Source: Streptomyces sp. B21-105 (lineage in GTDB: Bacteria > Actinomycetota > Actinomycetes > Streptomycetales > Streptomycetaceae). From it: a DNA stretch of 64,000 bases. The DNA lies in contig NZ_JARUMJ010000001.1 of assembly GCF_036898465.1 (NCBI RefSeq), positions 1,364,001-1,428,000 of the forward strand, written 5' to 3'. The notes under the pieces are model-generated. The model ran no database searches. It was not told the origin of the DNA and worked only from the letters and a program-made list of their open reading frames with translations. Of this stretch, positions 7,569 to 15,720 are shown piece after piece (the stretch's first letter is position 1; each line of letters starts with the position of its first letter). Both the position numbers and the translations under genes were made by a program.

Positions 7569-8645
7569 TCAGGGGGCCCGCAGGTCGACGAGGTCGGCCA
7601 CGGCGGCCCGGTGGGCGCCCGCGGTGCCGTAGGCGATCGAGTCGGCCTTGGCCCGCTTGAGGGCCAGGTGGACGGGGTGCTCCCAGGTCATGCCGATGCC
7701 GGCGTGCAGTTGCAGTGCCTCCTCGGCGGCGCGCACGGCGACTCCCGACGCGTAGGCCTGTGCGACGGCCGTCGCGAGATCGGCGTCCTCCCCGTTCGTC
7801 AGCGCGTCGGCCGCGGCGCGGGCGGCGGCCCGGAGGTTGACGACCTCCAGCCACAGCTGCGCCAGCCGGTGCTTGAGGGCCTGGAAGCCGCCGACGGACC
7901 GGTTGAACTGCTTGCGCTCCTTCAGGTAGCGCACAGTCTCGGTCAACGCCCATTCCGCCAGCCCGAGTTGCTCGGAGGCGAGCAGGGCGGCCCCGGCGCG
8001 CAGGGCGCGTCGCACGGCGGGTGCGGCGTCGCCGAGCCGAGCGCCGGCCGGCGCCCCGTCGAGGGTGACGGTCGCGAGGGGCCGGGTGAGGTCGAACGAC
8101 ACCTGCGGGGTGACCGTCACGGCCGAGGCGTCGACCGCGTACAGCCCGCCGTCGTCCGCGGGCACCAGCAGCAGGTCTGCGGCGACGGCGTCGGCGATGC
8201 CGGTCAGCTCGCCGGACAGCAGCCCGTTCTCGAGTCGTACGGCCGGGAAGGCGGCGCCGGGGGCGGTGTGCAGCCCCACGGCGAGCGCGCCGACCGTGGT
8301 CGCCGACGCCAGTCGCGCGAGCAGGTCGTCGGCGCCGCACCCCAGCAGCGCCTCGGTGGCCACGACCGCGCTCGTCAGGTAGGGCACGGGCGCGACCGCC
8401 CGCCCCAGTTCCTCGAGGACGACGGCCGCCTCCCGGTGGGTGGCGCCCTGTCCGTCCAGCTCCTCGGGGATCAGCAGGCCGGCGAGGCCCATGTCGCCGG
8501 TGAGCGTCTTCCACAGGGAGACGTCGTGCGGCGCGTCCGACTCGGTCCGTGCGATGACGGCGGCCGGGTCGAGGCGGTCGGTCAGCAGGTCCCGGACCGC
8601 CGACCGCAGCGCCTCTTCCTCTTCGGAGTAGAGAAGATCGGTCAT
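7569..8645 (-). CDS. Acyl-CoA dehydrogenase (smaller, second subunit type)
   Basis: 358 residues from ATG 8643-8645, which overlaps the upstream dehydrogenase stop by 4 nt. It has the acyl-CoA dehydrogenase fold: an N-terminal helical domain (MTDLLYSEEEEALRSAVRDL, GLLIPEELDGQGA), a reduced middle beta domain and a C-terminal helical domain (RYLKERKQFNRSVGGFQALKH, LQLHAGIGMTWEHPVHLALKRA). Proteins of this short type often lack the catalytic Glu and form heteromers with a larger partner, as in actinobacterial FadE pairs for ring or side-chain oxidation. Third gene of the oxidoreductase/ACAD/ACAD operon; substrate unknown. Confidence 0.9.
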   Translation of the reverse strand: MTDLLYSEEEEALRSAVRDLLTDRLDPAAVIARTESDAPHDVSLWKTLTGDMGLAGLLIPEELDGQGATHREAAVVLEELGRAVAPVPYLTSAVVATEALLGCGADDLLARLASATTVGALAVGLHTAPGAAFPAVRLENGLLSGELTGIADAVAADLLLVPADDGGLYAVDASAVTVTPQVSFDLTRPLATVTLDGAPAGARLGDAAPAVRRALRAGAALLASEQLGLAEWALTETVRYLKERKQFNRSVGGFQALKHRLAQLWLEVVNLRAAARAAADALTNGEDADLATAVAQAYASGVAVRAAEEALQLHAGIGMTWEHPVHLALKRAKADSIAYGTAGAHRAAVADLVDLRAP

Positions 8646-9826
8646 CGGGCGAGGTCCTTCCAGGCGACGTCCTTGTCGGTGCGCGGCTCGGACGGCAGGC
8701 CCAGGACGCGCTCGGCGACGATGTTCAGCAGGACCTCGCTGGTCCCGCCCTCGATGCTGTTGCCCTTGGAGCGCAGGTAGCGGTACCCGGCGTCGCGGCC
8801 GGTGAAGTCCACGAGCTCCGGGCGGCGCATCGTCCAGTCGTCGTACAACAGGCCTTCCTCGCCGCGCAGTTCCACCTCCAGGCCGCTGATCTCCTGGTTG
8901 AGGCGGGCGAAGGCGAGCTTCATGCCGGCGCCCTCGGGGCCGGGCTGGCCCGACGCGAGCTGCTGGCGCAGACGTTCGCCGGTGAGGCGGGCCACCTCGG
9001 CCTCCACCCACAGCTTCAGCAGCCGCTGGTGCAGGTCGTGGGTGCGCAGTTCGGGCCGTTCGCGCCAGGTCCTGGCGACCGGGCCGATCATGCCGCCCTC
9101 GCGGGGCAGCCGCATGCCGCCGATGGCGACGCGTTCGTTGTTGAGCGTGGTCTGCGCGACCCGCCAGCCGTCGCCGATCTCGCCGAGCCGACGCGAGTCG
9201 GGGATGCGGACGTCGGTGAGGAAGACCTCGTTGAACTCGGCCTCGCCGGTGATCTGGCGCAGCGGCCGCACCTCGACGCCCGGGTCGGTCATGTCGCAGA
9301 GGAAGTAGGTGATGCCCGCATGCTTGGGCGCGTCCGGGTCGGTGCGGGCGATGAGGATGGCCCAGCGGGCGACGTGGGCGCTGGACGTCCACACCTTCTG
9401 CCCGTCGACGACCCAGTCCCCGTCGCCCCCACGGACGGCACGCGTGCCGAGCGCGGCCAGGTCGGAGCCGGCGCCGGGCTCGCTGAACAGCTGGCACCAG
9501 ACCTCCTCACCCGTCCACAGCGGCCGCAGGAACCGCTGCTTCTGCTCGTCGGTGCCGTACTTGAGGATCGTCGGCGCGGCCATGCCGAGGCCGATGCCGA
9601 TGCGGCGGGGGTCGTTGTCGGGGGCTCCCGCGGCCTCCAGCGCGGCGTCGACGACGGCCTGGAGGGATCGGGGCGCGCCGAGGCCGCCGAGGCCCTCCGG
9701 GTAGTGCACCCAGGCGAGTCCCGCGTCGAAGCGGGCTTCCAGGAAGTCCGCCCGGTCGGTCGTGGCGGGCGGGTGCTCGGCCAGCAACCGCGCCGTGCGG
9801 CGCTGGAGTTCGGCTGCGTCGGTCAT
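8642..9826 (-). CDS. Acyl-CoA dehydrogenase (larger subunit)
   Basis: 394 residues from ATG 9824-9826. Domain order is canonical: N-terminal helices (VHYPEGLGGLGAPRSLQAVV), FAD/substrate middle domain (CQLFSEPGAGSDLAALGTRA, WVVDGQKVWTSSAH, GITYFLCDM), and C-terminal helices ending in the FAD-contacting KGNSIEGGTSEVLLNIVAER. It oxidises an acyl-CoA to the enoyl-CoA and passes electrons to ETF. It overlaps both its neighbours by 4 nt (ATGA), so oxidoreductase, ACAD1 and ACAD2 are made from one coupled message and the two ACADs probably form a heteromer. Confidence 0.92.
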   Translation of the reverse strand: MTDAAELQRRTARLLAEHPPATTDRADFLEARFDAGLAWVHYPEGLGGLGAPRSLQAVVDAALEAAGAPDNDPRRIGIGLGMAAPTILKYGTDEQKQRFLRPLWTGEEVWCQLFSEPGAGSDLAALGTRAVRGGDGDWVVDGQKVWTSSAHVARWAILIARTDPDAPKHAGITYFLCDMTDPGVEVRPLRQITGEAEFNEVFLTDVRIPDSRRLGEIGDGWRVAQTTLNNERVAIGGMRLPREGGMIGPVARTWRERPELRTHDLHQRLLKLWVEAEVARLTGERLRQQLASGQPGPEGAGMKLAFARLNQEISGLEVELRGEEGLLYDDWTMRRPELVDFTGRDAGYRYLRSKGNSIEGGTSEVLLNIVAERVLGLPSEPRTDKDVAWKDLAR

Positions 9827-10794
9827 GCGGCGGCTCCGTTCTGCGGTACGACGGCGACCCGGCCGGTGGTGACGCCGTCGGCGACCCGCTGCACGGCGGC
9901 CGCGGCCCCGTCGAGCGGCGTGCGCTCGCTGATCAGCGGCTTGATCGCACCGCGGGCGGCCAGGTCGGTGAGCTGCTCGTGGCAGTGCTGGACCAGCTTG
10001 GGGTTCTTCGTGTTGTACAGGCCCCAGTGCAGGCCGAGGATCGCGTAGTTCTTCACCAGCGCGTGATTCAGCGCGGGGGTCGGGATGGTCCCGCTCGCGA
10101 AGCCGACGACCACGATCCGGCCCTCGAACGCGACGGTCTTGGCGGACTGCGCGTAGGCCTCGCCGCCGACGGGGTCGTAGATCACGTCGGCGCCCCGGCC
10201 GCCGGTGGCCTCCTTCACGGCGGCGACGACGTCCTCGGCGTGCCGGTCGATCACCGTGTCGCAGCCCAGCTCCCGGGCGACGGCCGCCTTCCCGGCGCCG
10301 CCCACGACGCCGATGACCCTGGCGCCCGCGGCCTTCCCGAGCTGTACGGCCGCGCTGCCGACGCCTCCGGCGGCGGCGTGCACGAGCAGGGTCTCGCCGG
10401 CTTCGAGGCGCGCTCTGCGGTGCAGTCCGAACCAGCCGGTCTGGTAGCCGATGTGCAGGGCGGCGGCCTCGGCGTCGTCCAGCGACTCGGGGGCGGGCAG
10501 CAGGACGGCGGCGTCCGCGACGGCGTACTCGGCGAAGCCGCCGTGCGGCAGGGCCGGGTTGGCGATGACACGGCGGCCGTCCTCGGTCTCGCCGCAGATC
10601 TCCACGCCCGGGGTGAACGGCAGCGGCGGCCGGACCTGGTAGTGGCCCCGGCACATCAGCACGTCCGGGAAGTTGATGTTCGCGGCGCGCACCCTGAGCA
10701 GGACCTGGCCCTCGCCGGGCGTGGGCCGCTCCACGTCCGCGAGCCGCATCACCTCGCTCGGCTCGCCGTTCTCGTGCACCTGCCATGCCTGCAT
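9823..10794 (-). CDS. Zinc-independent MDR oxidoreductase (quinone oxidoreductase-like)
   Basis: 323 residues from ATG 10792-10794. Medium-chain dehydrogenase/reductase: GroES-like N-domain (LLRVRAANINFPDVLMCRGHYQ, PLPFTPGVEICGE) and Rossmann domain with VHAAAGGVGSAAVQLGKAAG (AxxGGVG) for NADPH; no zinc ligands are visible. NYAILGLHWGLY fits the QOR/Zeta-crystallin branch. Family reaction: NADPH-dependent reduction of quinones or enones, also enoyl-CoA/thioester reduction. It is the first gene of an operon with two acyl-CoA dehydrogenases, suggesting it reduces or recycles an unsaturated acyl intermediate. A palindromic operator lies just upstream. Confidence 0.9.
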   Translation of the reverse strand: MQAWQVHENGEPSEVMRLADVERPTPGEGQVLLRVRAANINFPDVLMCRGHYQVRPPLPFTPGVEICGETEDGRRVIANPALPHGGFAEYAVADAAVLLPAPESLDDAEAAALHIGYQTGWFGLHRRARLEAGETLLVHAAAGGVGSAAVQLGKAAGARVIGVVGGAGKAAVARELGCDTVIDRHAEDVVAAVKEATGGRGADVIYDPVGGEAYAQSAKTVAFEGRIVVVGFASGTIPTPALNHALVKNYAILGLHWGLYNTKNPKLVQHCHEQLTDLAARGAIKPLISERTPLDGAAAAVQRVADGVTTGRVAVVPQNGAAA

Positions 10795-10858
10795 GCGGAG
10801 CCTCCACGGGACTGCGTCGTCGGACCCTGGTCGTCCTCGTAACCCTGGCCTCGTGCAT

Positions 10859-10874
10859 ACTAAGCGGTCGCTTG
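10859..10874. promoter_or_regulatory. Putative TetR-type operator upstream of the acyl-CoA operon
   Basis: ACTAAGCGGTCGCTTG contains AAGCG-GT-CGCTT, about 65 bp before the oxidoreductase start. Inverted half-sites of this type (TAAGCGNNCGCTTG) are typical TetR-family operators of actinobacterial lipid-catabolic genes. No TetR gene is adjacent, so the regulator would act in trans. Confidence 0.5.
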
Positions 10875-10898
10875 CCCTCTGGGGAACCGTTGCGCGCG

Positions 10899-11471
10899 TC
10901 ACCTCTGCGACGGCCGCGCCCGCACGTGCATCCGCTCGCCCTGCGGCCCGAAGAGACTGAGGAACTCGGCGGGCCCCTCTCCGGTCGATCCGAACCAGTG
11001 CGGCACGCGCGTGTCGAACTCGGCGGCCTCCCCCGCCGTCATCACCACGTCGTGCTCGGCGAGCACCACCCGCAGCCGCCCGGACATCACGTACAGCCAC
11101 TCGTAGCCCTCGTGGGTGCGCGGCTCCGGCTCCTCATCGCGCTGCGGCACCAGCACCTTGAAGGCCTGCGGTCCGCCGGGCTGCCGGGACAGCGGCCAGA
11201 AGGTGCGCCCGTGCCGCACCAGGGGCTTGGCGCGCACCCGGGGATCGCTGACCGGGGGCGCCCCGACCAGCTCGTCCAGCGGCACCTGGTGGGCCTGCGC
11301 GATCGGCAGCAGCAGCTCCAGGCTGGGCTTGCGCAACCCGGACTCCAGCCGCGACAGGGTGCTGACGGAGATGCCGGTCGCCCCGGACAGCGTCGCGAGC
11401 GTCACCTCGCGCTCCTTGCGGATCCGGCGCAGCCGGGGACCGACCTCCGCGAGAACGTCATCGGTAGTCAT
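10899..11471 (-). CDS. XRE-family regulator with cupin sensor domain
   Basis: 190 residues from ATG 11469-11471 (an ATG 8 codons earlier is possible). Residues about 10-65 are a lambda-repressor-like HTH (RLRRIRKEREVTLATLSGAT, VSTLSRLESGLRKPSLELLL). Residues about 110-180 are a small cupin (HEGYEWLYVMSGRLRVVL, FDTRVPHWFGSTG), which would bind an effector. Such HTH-cupin repressors usually control a neighbouring catabolic or oxidoreductase gene. Here the divergent neighbour is only a broken FAD oxidoreductase start, so its own target may have been lost. It is oriented with the acyl-CoA operon 104 bp downstream, but an operator before that operon argues for separate control. Confidence 0.86.
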   Translation of the reverse strand: MTTDDVLAEVGPRLRRIRKEREVTLATLSGATGISVSTLSRLESGLRKPSLELLLPIAQAHQVPLDELVGAPPVSDPRVRAKPLVRHGRTFWPLSRQPGGPQAFKVLVPQRDEEPEPRTHEGYEWLYVMSGRLRVVLAEHDVVMTAGEAAEFDTRVPHWFGSTGEGPAEFLSLFGPQGERMHVRARPSQR

Positions 11472-11555
11472 GCCCCCAGCTTGCGGAATCGGCAAAGGCG
11501 TTTGTCAATCCCGTGCCCGGGCGGCGACGGTGGCTGCGGAGGTGGTCACCCCGAG

Positions 11556-11671
11556 ATGTACGAAGTGATCGTCGTCGGCGGCGGCGCCGCGGGGCTGCCG
11601 CCGGCGCTCGTCCTGTGACGGGCCGGCGCAGCACACTGGTGAGCGACGCGGGCGAGGGGAGCAGGTCGTGA
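11556..11671 (+). pseudogene. Remnant of a FAD/NAD(P)-dependent oxidoreductase N-terminus (frameshifted, truncated)
   Basis: ATG 11556 opens MYEVIVVGGGAAGLPPALVL then a stop at 11616-11618. One base back, another frame continues TGRRSTLVSDAGEG to a stop at 11669-11671. Joined, these give the start of a thioredoxin-reductase-like flavoprotein (VGGGAAGL-AALVLGR..R.TLV-DAGE), about 36 of about 300 residues. The rest is absent, and a GAACTGCGCGAC repeat follows. The divergent position next to an HTH-cupin gene matches a common Streptomyces pair. Clearly decayed. Confidence 0.78.
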
Positions 11672-11752
11672 CCGCGGCCGGCCGCGGCTGTCGGGCCGCC
11701 GCCGCGACCAACGGGGAACTGCTCCTGGCGAACCTCGGCGCAGCGCCCCAGG

Positions 11753-11794
11753 GTCGCGGGGAACTGCGCGACCGGCCACAACGCGCCCGCAGAC
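11753..11794. repeat. Dispersed Streptomyces intergenic repeat (GAACTGCGCGAC type), partial
   Basis: GTCGCGGGGAACTGCGCGAC followed by CGGCCACAACGCGCCCGC. The same sequence family recurs as a full hairpin at 15623-15692. It sits immediately after the flavoprotein remnant and before the ligase promoter. Confidence 0.75.
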
Positions 11795-11851
11795 GAAAAG
11801 CAGTCCCTTCGTCGGCGTGTCAACCCGCGGAGCGCGTTGCACCATGGCTGC

Positions 11852-13390
11852 ATGTTGCTGACCCGGCTCGCCGACGTGTCCCGGGAGGTCGCCGCCGTCC
11901 CGGCGCGCTCCCGCAAGATCGCCCTGCTCGCCGAACTCTTCCGGGAGGCGGATGCCGAGGACGCCCCCCTCGTCATCCCCTACCTGGCCGGGCGGCTCCC
12001 CCAGGGCCGCCTGGGCGTCGGGTGGAAGGTGCTGAGCCGTCCGGTCGCCCCGGCCGACGAGCCGACGCTCTCCGTGCGGGAGGCGGATGCCCTGCTCACC
12101 GAGCTCGGCACGGTCTCGGGCCCCGGATCGCAGGCCGAACGGGCGCGGCTGGTGGGCGAGTTGATGGGTGCGGCCACCGCGGACGAACAGCGCTTCCTGC
12201 TCGGCCTCATCACCGGCGAGGTCCGGCAGGGCGCGCTGGACGCCGTCGCCGTGGAGGGACTGGCGCAGGCGACCGGCGCGCCCGCGGCGGACGTGCGGCG
12301 GGCGGTGATGCTGGCCGGGTCGCTGCAGTCGGTGGCGCGGGCGCTGCTCACGGAGGGACCCGCGGCGCTTCAGTCGTTCCGGCTCACCGTGGGCCGCCCG
12401 GTGCAGCCGATGCTCGCGCACACCGCGGCCTCCGTCACCGAGGCGGTCGGCAGGCTCGGCGCGTGCGCGGTGGAGGAGAAGCTGGACGGCATCCGCGTCC
12501 AGGTGCACCGCGACGGCGACGACGTGCGCCTGTACACCCGCACCCTGGACGACATCACCGACCGCCTGCCCGAGGTGACCCGGGCGGCGCGAGGGCTGGC
12601 CGGGTCGCGTTTCGTCCTGGACGGCGAGGTCCTCGCCCTCGACGGGGCGGGTCGCCCGCGTTCCTTCCAGGAGACCGCCGGCCGGGTCGGCTCCCGGGTG
12701 GACGTGGCGACGGCCGCGGCGGCGGTGCCGGTCTCCCCCGTCTTCTTCGACGTGTTGTCCGTGGACGGACGGGACCTGCTCGACCTGCCGTTCGCCGAGC
12801 GGCACGCGGAGCTGGCCCGGCTGGCGCCCGAGCCGATGCGGGTGCGCCGCACCCTCGTGTCGGGCCCCGAGGACGCCGACGCGGCGGAGGAGTTCTCCAG
12901 GCAGACGCTGCTGCGCGGCCACGAGGGCGTCGTCGTCAAGGCGCTGGACGCCCCCTACAGCGCGGGCCGGCGCGGCGCGTCCTGGCTGAAGGTCAAGCCC
13001 GTGCACACCCTCGACCTGGTGGTCCTGGCCGCCGAATGGGGCCACGGGCGGCGCACCGGCAAGCTCTCCAACCTGCACCTCGGCGCCCGCGCGCGGGACG
13101 GCGGGTTCGTGATGCTCGGCAAGACCTTCAAGGGCATGACCGACGCGATGCTGACCTGGCAGACGGAGCGCCTGCGGGGGCTGGCCGTCGAGGAGAACGG
13201 GTACGTGGTGACCGTCCGCCCCGAACTCGTCGTCGAGATCGCCTACGACGGACTGCAGCGCTCCACCCGCTACCCGGCCGGCGTCACCCTGCGCTTCGCC
13301 CGCGTGCTGCGCTACCGCGAGGACAAACGGCCCGAGGAGGCGGACACGGTGGAGACCCTGCTCGCCGCCCACCCGCAGGTGCGCCCGTGA
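11852..13390 (+). CDS. ATP-dependent DNA ligase (LigB-like)
   Basis: 512 residues. The start is ATG 11852 (MLLTRLADVSREVAAV); an ATG five codons earlier is also in frame. An N-terminal helical DNA-binding domain (about 1-195) precedes the nucleotidyltransferase core with motif I EEKLDGIRVQVH (the K is the adenylated lysine), motif III (FVLDGEVLALD), motif IV (HEGVVVKALD) and motif V (SWLKVKP). A C-terminal OB-fold ends the protein. It seals nicks with ATP, unlike the essential NAD-dependent LigA, and probably serves repair. The next gene (NUDIX) overlaps its stop by 3 nt (GTGA), so they are co-translated. Confidence 0.93.
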   Translation: MLLTRLADVSREVAAVPARSRKIALLAELFREADAEDAPLVIPYLAGRLPQGRLGVGWKVLSRPVAPADEPTLSVREADALLTELGTVSGPGSQAERARLVGELMGAATADEQRFLLGLITGEVRQGALDAVAVEGLAQATGAPAADVRRAVMLAGSLQSVARALLTEGPAALQSFRLTVGRPVQPMLAHTAASVTEAVGRLGACAVEEKLDGIRVQVHRDGDDVRLYTRTLDDITDRLPEVTRAARGLAGSRFVLDGEVLALDGAGRPRSFQETAGRVGSRVDVATAAAAVPVSPVFFDVLSVDGRDLLDLPFAERHAELARLAPEPMRVRRTLVSGPEDADAAEEFSRQTLLRGHEGVVVKALDAPYSAGRRGASWLKVKPVHTLDLVVLAAEWGHGRRTGKLSNLHLGARARDGGFVMLGKTFKGMTDAMLTWQTERLRGLAVEENGYVVTVRPELVVEIAYDGLQRSTRYPAGVTLRFARVLRYREDKRPEEADTVETLLAAHPQVRP

Positions 13391-13860
13391 CCGCGCGCAC
13401 AAGTGCCGGCCTGCTGTTGTTCCGGCACGCCGAAAAGGGCCTGGAGGTGTTGCTGGGCCATATGGGCGGCCCCTACTTCGCGAAGAAGGACGCCGGCGCG
13501 TGGACCGTCCCCAAGGGCGAGTACGCGTCCGACGAGCCCGCCTGGGAGGCGGCCCGACGCGAGTTCCGCGAGGAGCTGGGGCTGGAGCCGCCCGACGGTG
13601 AGCCGATCGCGCTCGGCGAGGTGCGGCAGACCGGCGGCAAGACCGTCACGGTGTGGGCCGTCGAGGCGGATCTCGACCCGGCCGCCGTCGAGCCGGGCAC
13701 GTTCACCATGGAGTGGCCGCCCCGCTCGGGCCGCACCCGGGAGTTCCCGGAACTCGACAGGGTCGCCTGGTACGGCCTGGACCGCGCGCGTGAGGTGATC
13801 GTCACGGCGCAGGCCGCGTTTCTGGACCGGTTGGCGGAGCACTCGTCACCGAGCGCCTGA
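13387..13860 (+). CDS. NUDIX hydrolase
   Basis: 157 residues. The GTG at 13387-13389 overlaps the ligase TGA, so translation is coupled. The Nudix box is complete: GEYASDEPAWEAARREFREELGLE matches GX5EX7REUXEEXGU, giving the Mg2+-binding helix. WTVPKG just before it is typical of the NUDIX/MutT group that acts on nucleoside di- or triphosphates or dinucleotides such as Ap4A. Co-expression with an ATP-dependent ligase suggests pool sanitising or removal of adenylylated intermediates; the substrate is inferred only. Downstream 75 bp separate it from the dehydrogenase gene. Confidence 0.9.
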   Translation: MTARTSAGLLLFRHAEKGLEVLLGHMGGPYFAKKDAGAWTVPKGEYASDEPAWEAARREFREELGLEPPDGEPIALGEVRQTGGKTVTVWAVEADLDPAAVEPGTFTMEWPPRSGRTREFPELDRVAWYGLDRAREVIVTAQAAFLDRLAEHSSPSA

Positions 13861-13935
13861 GCGGACGCGTACGCGTTGCGGTGTCCGGTACGGCGCGCGA
13901 AGGTCAAAGCACAGCCAGCCCCCAGGAGGTCGGTC

Positions 13936-15321
13936 ATGCCCATCGCGACGGTGAACCCGGCGAACGGCGAGACGCTCGAGACGTACGAGGCCATGGACGC
14001 GGAGGAGCTGGAACGCCGGCTCCAGCTCGCCGAGGCCACCTTCCGCACGTACCGGACGACGACGTTCCCCGAACGCGCACGGCTGCTGAACCGGGCCGCC
14101 GACCTGCTCGACGAGGACCGGCCGGAGATCGCCCGGACCATGACCGTCGAGATGGGCAAACCGGTCAGGCAGGCGCGGGCCGAGGCCGCGAAGTGCGCCA
14201 AGGCGATGCGCTGGTACGCCGAGCACGCGCGGGAACTGCTCGCCGACGAGGAGCCGTCCGCCGCCGACGTGAAGGACTCCGGCGGCTCGCGCGCCGTGGT
14301 CCGGTACCGGCCGCTGGGTCCGGTGCTCGCGGTGATGCCGTGGAACTTCCCGCTGTGGCAGGTCGTGCGGTTCGCCGCGCCCGCGCTGATGGCGGGCAAC
14401 GTGGGCCTGCTCAAGCACGCCTCGAACGTCCCGCGGACCGCCCTGTACCTGGAGGAGCTGTTCCACCGGGCCGGTTTCCCCGAGGGCTGCTTCCAGACGC
14501 TGCTGGTCGGTTCGGGCGCGGTGGACGAGATCCTGCGCGACGAACGCGTCAAGGCGGCGACCCTGACGGGCAGCGAGCCGGCCGGCCGGGCCGTCGCCGC
14601 CACCGCCGGCGAGATGATCAAGAAGACGGTGCTGGAGCTGGGCGGCAGCGACCCGTACGTGGTGATGCCGTCCGCGGACGTCGACCGGGCGGCCGAGGTC
14701 GCGGTGACCGCGCGGGTGCAGAACAACGGGCAGTCGTGCATCGCCGCCAAGCGGTTCATCGTTCACACGGACGTGTACGACGCGTTCGTCGAGCGGTTCG
14801 TCGCGGGCATGGCGGCGCTGAAGGTCGGGGATCCGCTGGAGGAGGAGACGGACATCGGCCCGCTGGCGAGCGAACAGGGGCGGTCCGACCTGGAGGAACT
14901 GGTGGACGACGCGCGGCGCTCGGGGGCCGAGGTGCTGTGCGGCGGCGAGCGGCCCGACGGGCCCGGCTGGTACTACCCGCCGACCGTCCTGGCCGGTGTC
15001 ACGCGGGAGATGCGCATCCACCGCGAGGAGGCGTTCGGGCCGGTGGCGACCGTGTACCGGGCGGCCGACCTGGACGCGGCGGTGCTCATCGCCAACGACT
15101 CGCCGTTCGGGCTGAGTTCCAACGTGTGGACGCGTGACGAGGCCGAGGTCGACCGGTTCGTCCGGGATCTGGAGGCCGGCGGGGTGTTCGTCAACGGGAT
15201 GACCGCGTCCCATCCGGGGTTCCCGTTCGGCGGGGTGAAGCGGTCCGGATACGGCCGTGAGCTGTCCGGGCACGGAATCCGGGAGTTCTGCAACATCACC
15301 ACGGTTTGGCACGGTGCGTGA
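13936..15321 (+). CDS. Succinate-semialdehyde dehydrogenase (NADP-dependent type)
   Basis: 461 residues. ATG 13936 has AGGAGG seven bases upstream. Aldehyde dehydrogenase superfamily: MPWNFPLWQVVRFAAPALMAGN (cofactor site), VLELGGSDPYVV (general-base Glu), NNGQSCIAAKRF (catalytic Cys) and EEAFGPVATVYR. It is closest in pattern to the short bacterial GabD/Sad SSADH group. It oxidises succinate semialdehyde to succinate, feeding GABA breakdown into the TCA cycle; other small aldehydes are possible. It stands alone with its own RBS. The DUF6213-like gene follows 25 bp downstream and may share the transcript. Confidence 0.9.
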   Translation: MPIATVNPANGETLETYEAMDAEELERRLQLAEATFRTYRTTTFPERARLLNRAADLLDEDRPEIARTMTVEMGKPVRQARAEAAKCAKAMRWYAEHARELLADEEPSAADVKDSGGSRAVVRYRPLGPVLAVMPWNFPLWQVVRFAAPALMAGNVGLLKHASNVPRTALYLEELFHRAGFPEGCFQTLLVGSGAVDEILRDERVKAATLTGSEPAGRAVAATAGEMIKKTVLELGGSDPYVVMPSADVDRAAEVAVTARVQNNGQSCIAAKRFIVHTDVYDAFVERFVAGMAALKVGDPLEEETDIGPLASEQGRSDLEELVDDARRSGAEVLCGGERPDGPGWYYPPTVLAGVTREMRIHREEAFGPVATVYRAADLDAAVLIANDSPFGLSSNVWTRDEAEVDRFVRDLEAGGVFVNGMTASHPGFPFGGVKRSGYGRELSGHGIREFCNITTVWHGA

Positions 15322-15346
15322 CCGCCGCGCGGCTACGATCCCCGAT

Positions 15347-15583
15347 GTGAACCGCGAAGTGACCCTGCCCCTGATCGTCGACGACCGCGGGACCTTGCAG
15401 GTGACCGCGGCGGACGTGAGCAAGCTGCTCCGCACGCTGGGGGGCCGGTGGCTGCATCTCGTCGAGGCCGGGGCGGAGGGTCTCGACGAGGACACCGTCG
15501 CCGCGTTGACGATCGAGCTCGCCAAGCTCGCCGACCGCATCGACGTGGCCTGCATCGCCCACAGCAGCGGGGGGACTTCGTAG
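15347..15583 (+). CDS. Small conserved protein (DUF6213-like)
   Basis: 78 residues from GTG 15347. It reads VNREVTLPLIVDDRGTLQVT, a helix with KLLRTLGGRWLHLVEAG, then DEDTVAALTIELAKLADRID and IAHSSGGTS. It is a compact acidic alpha/beta protein conserved in Streptomyces; I believe it belongs to DUF6213. No catalytic residues or membrane segments are visible. The promoter-like GGCTACGATC just before the start suggests it can be transcribed separately, nearly leaderless. It lies between the dehydrogenase gene and a dispersed hairpin repeat. Function unknown. Confidence 0.72.
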   Translation: MNREVTLPLIVDDRGTLQVTAADVSKLLRTLGGRWLHLVEAGAEGLDEDTVAALTIELAKLADRIDVACIAHSSGGTS

Positions 15584-15610
15584 GGGACCGGTCCGCTGCC
15601 GGGTGCGGGT

Positions 15611-15716
15611 GCGTCGTGGCTTGTCGCGCAGTTCCCCGCGCCCCTTGGGTCCGTCCACTGCACCCGCCTTCAGGCGCGGGGAACTGCGCGAACAGCCCCC
15701 ACGCGCCCGCGGCCGG
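15611..15716. repeat. Dispersed Streptomyces hairpin repeat (GTCGCGCAGTTCCCCGCGCC)
   Basis: Arms 15623-15642 (GTCGCGCAGTTCCCCGCGCC) and 15673-15692 are complementary over 19 of 20 positions with a 30-bp loop; flanks continue CAGCCCCCACGCGCCCGC. This is a frequent intergenic element in Streptomyces. It lies between convergent genes, so it may terminate transcription in both directions. It is related to the copy at 11753-11794. Confidence 0.8.
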
Positions 15717-15720
15717 CGCA

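Noticed and set aside
5784..8780. A 998-codon plus-strand open frame overlapping the permease gene and the region after it
   Set aside because: Out of frame with the permease, Arg/Pro/Gly-biased and crossing opposite-strand acyl-CoA dehydrogenase; a high-GC shadow of real genes.
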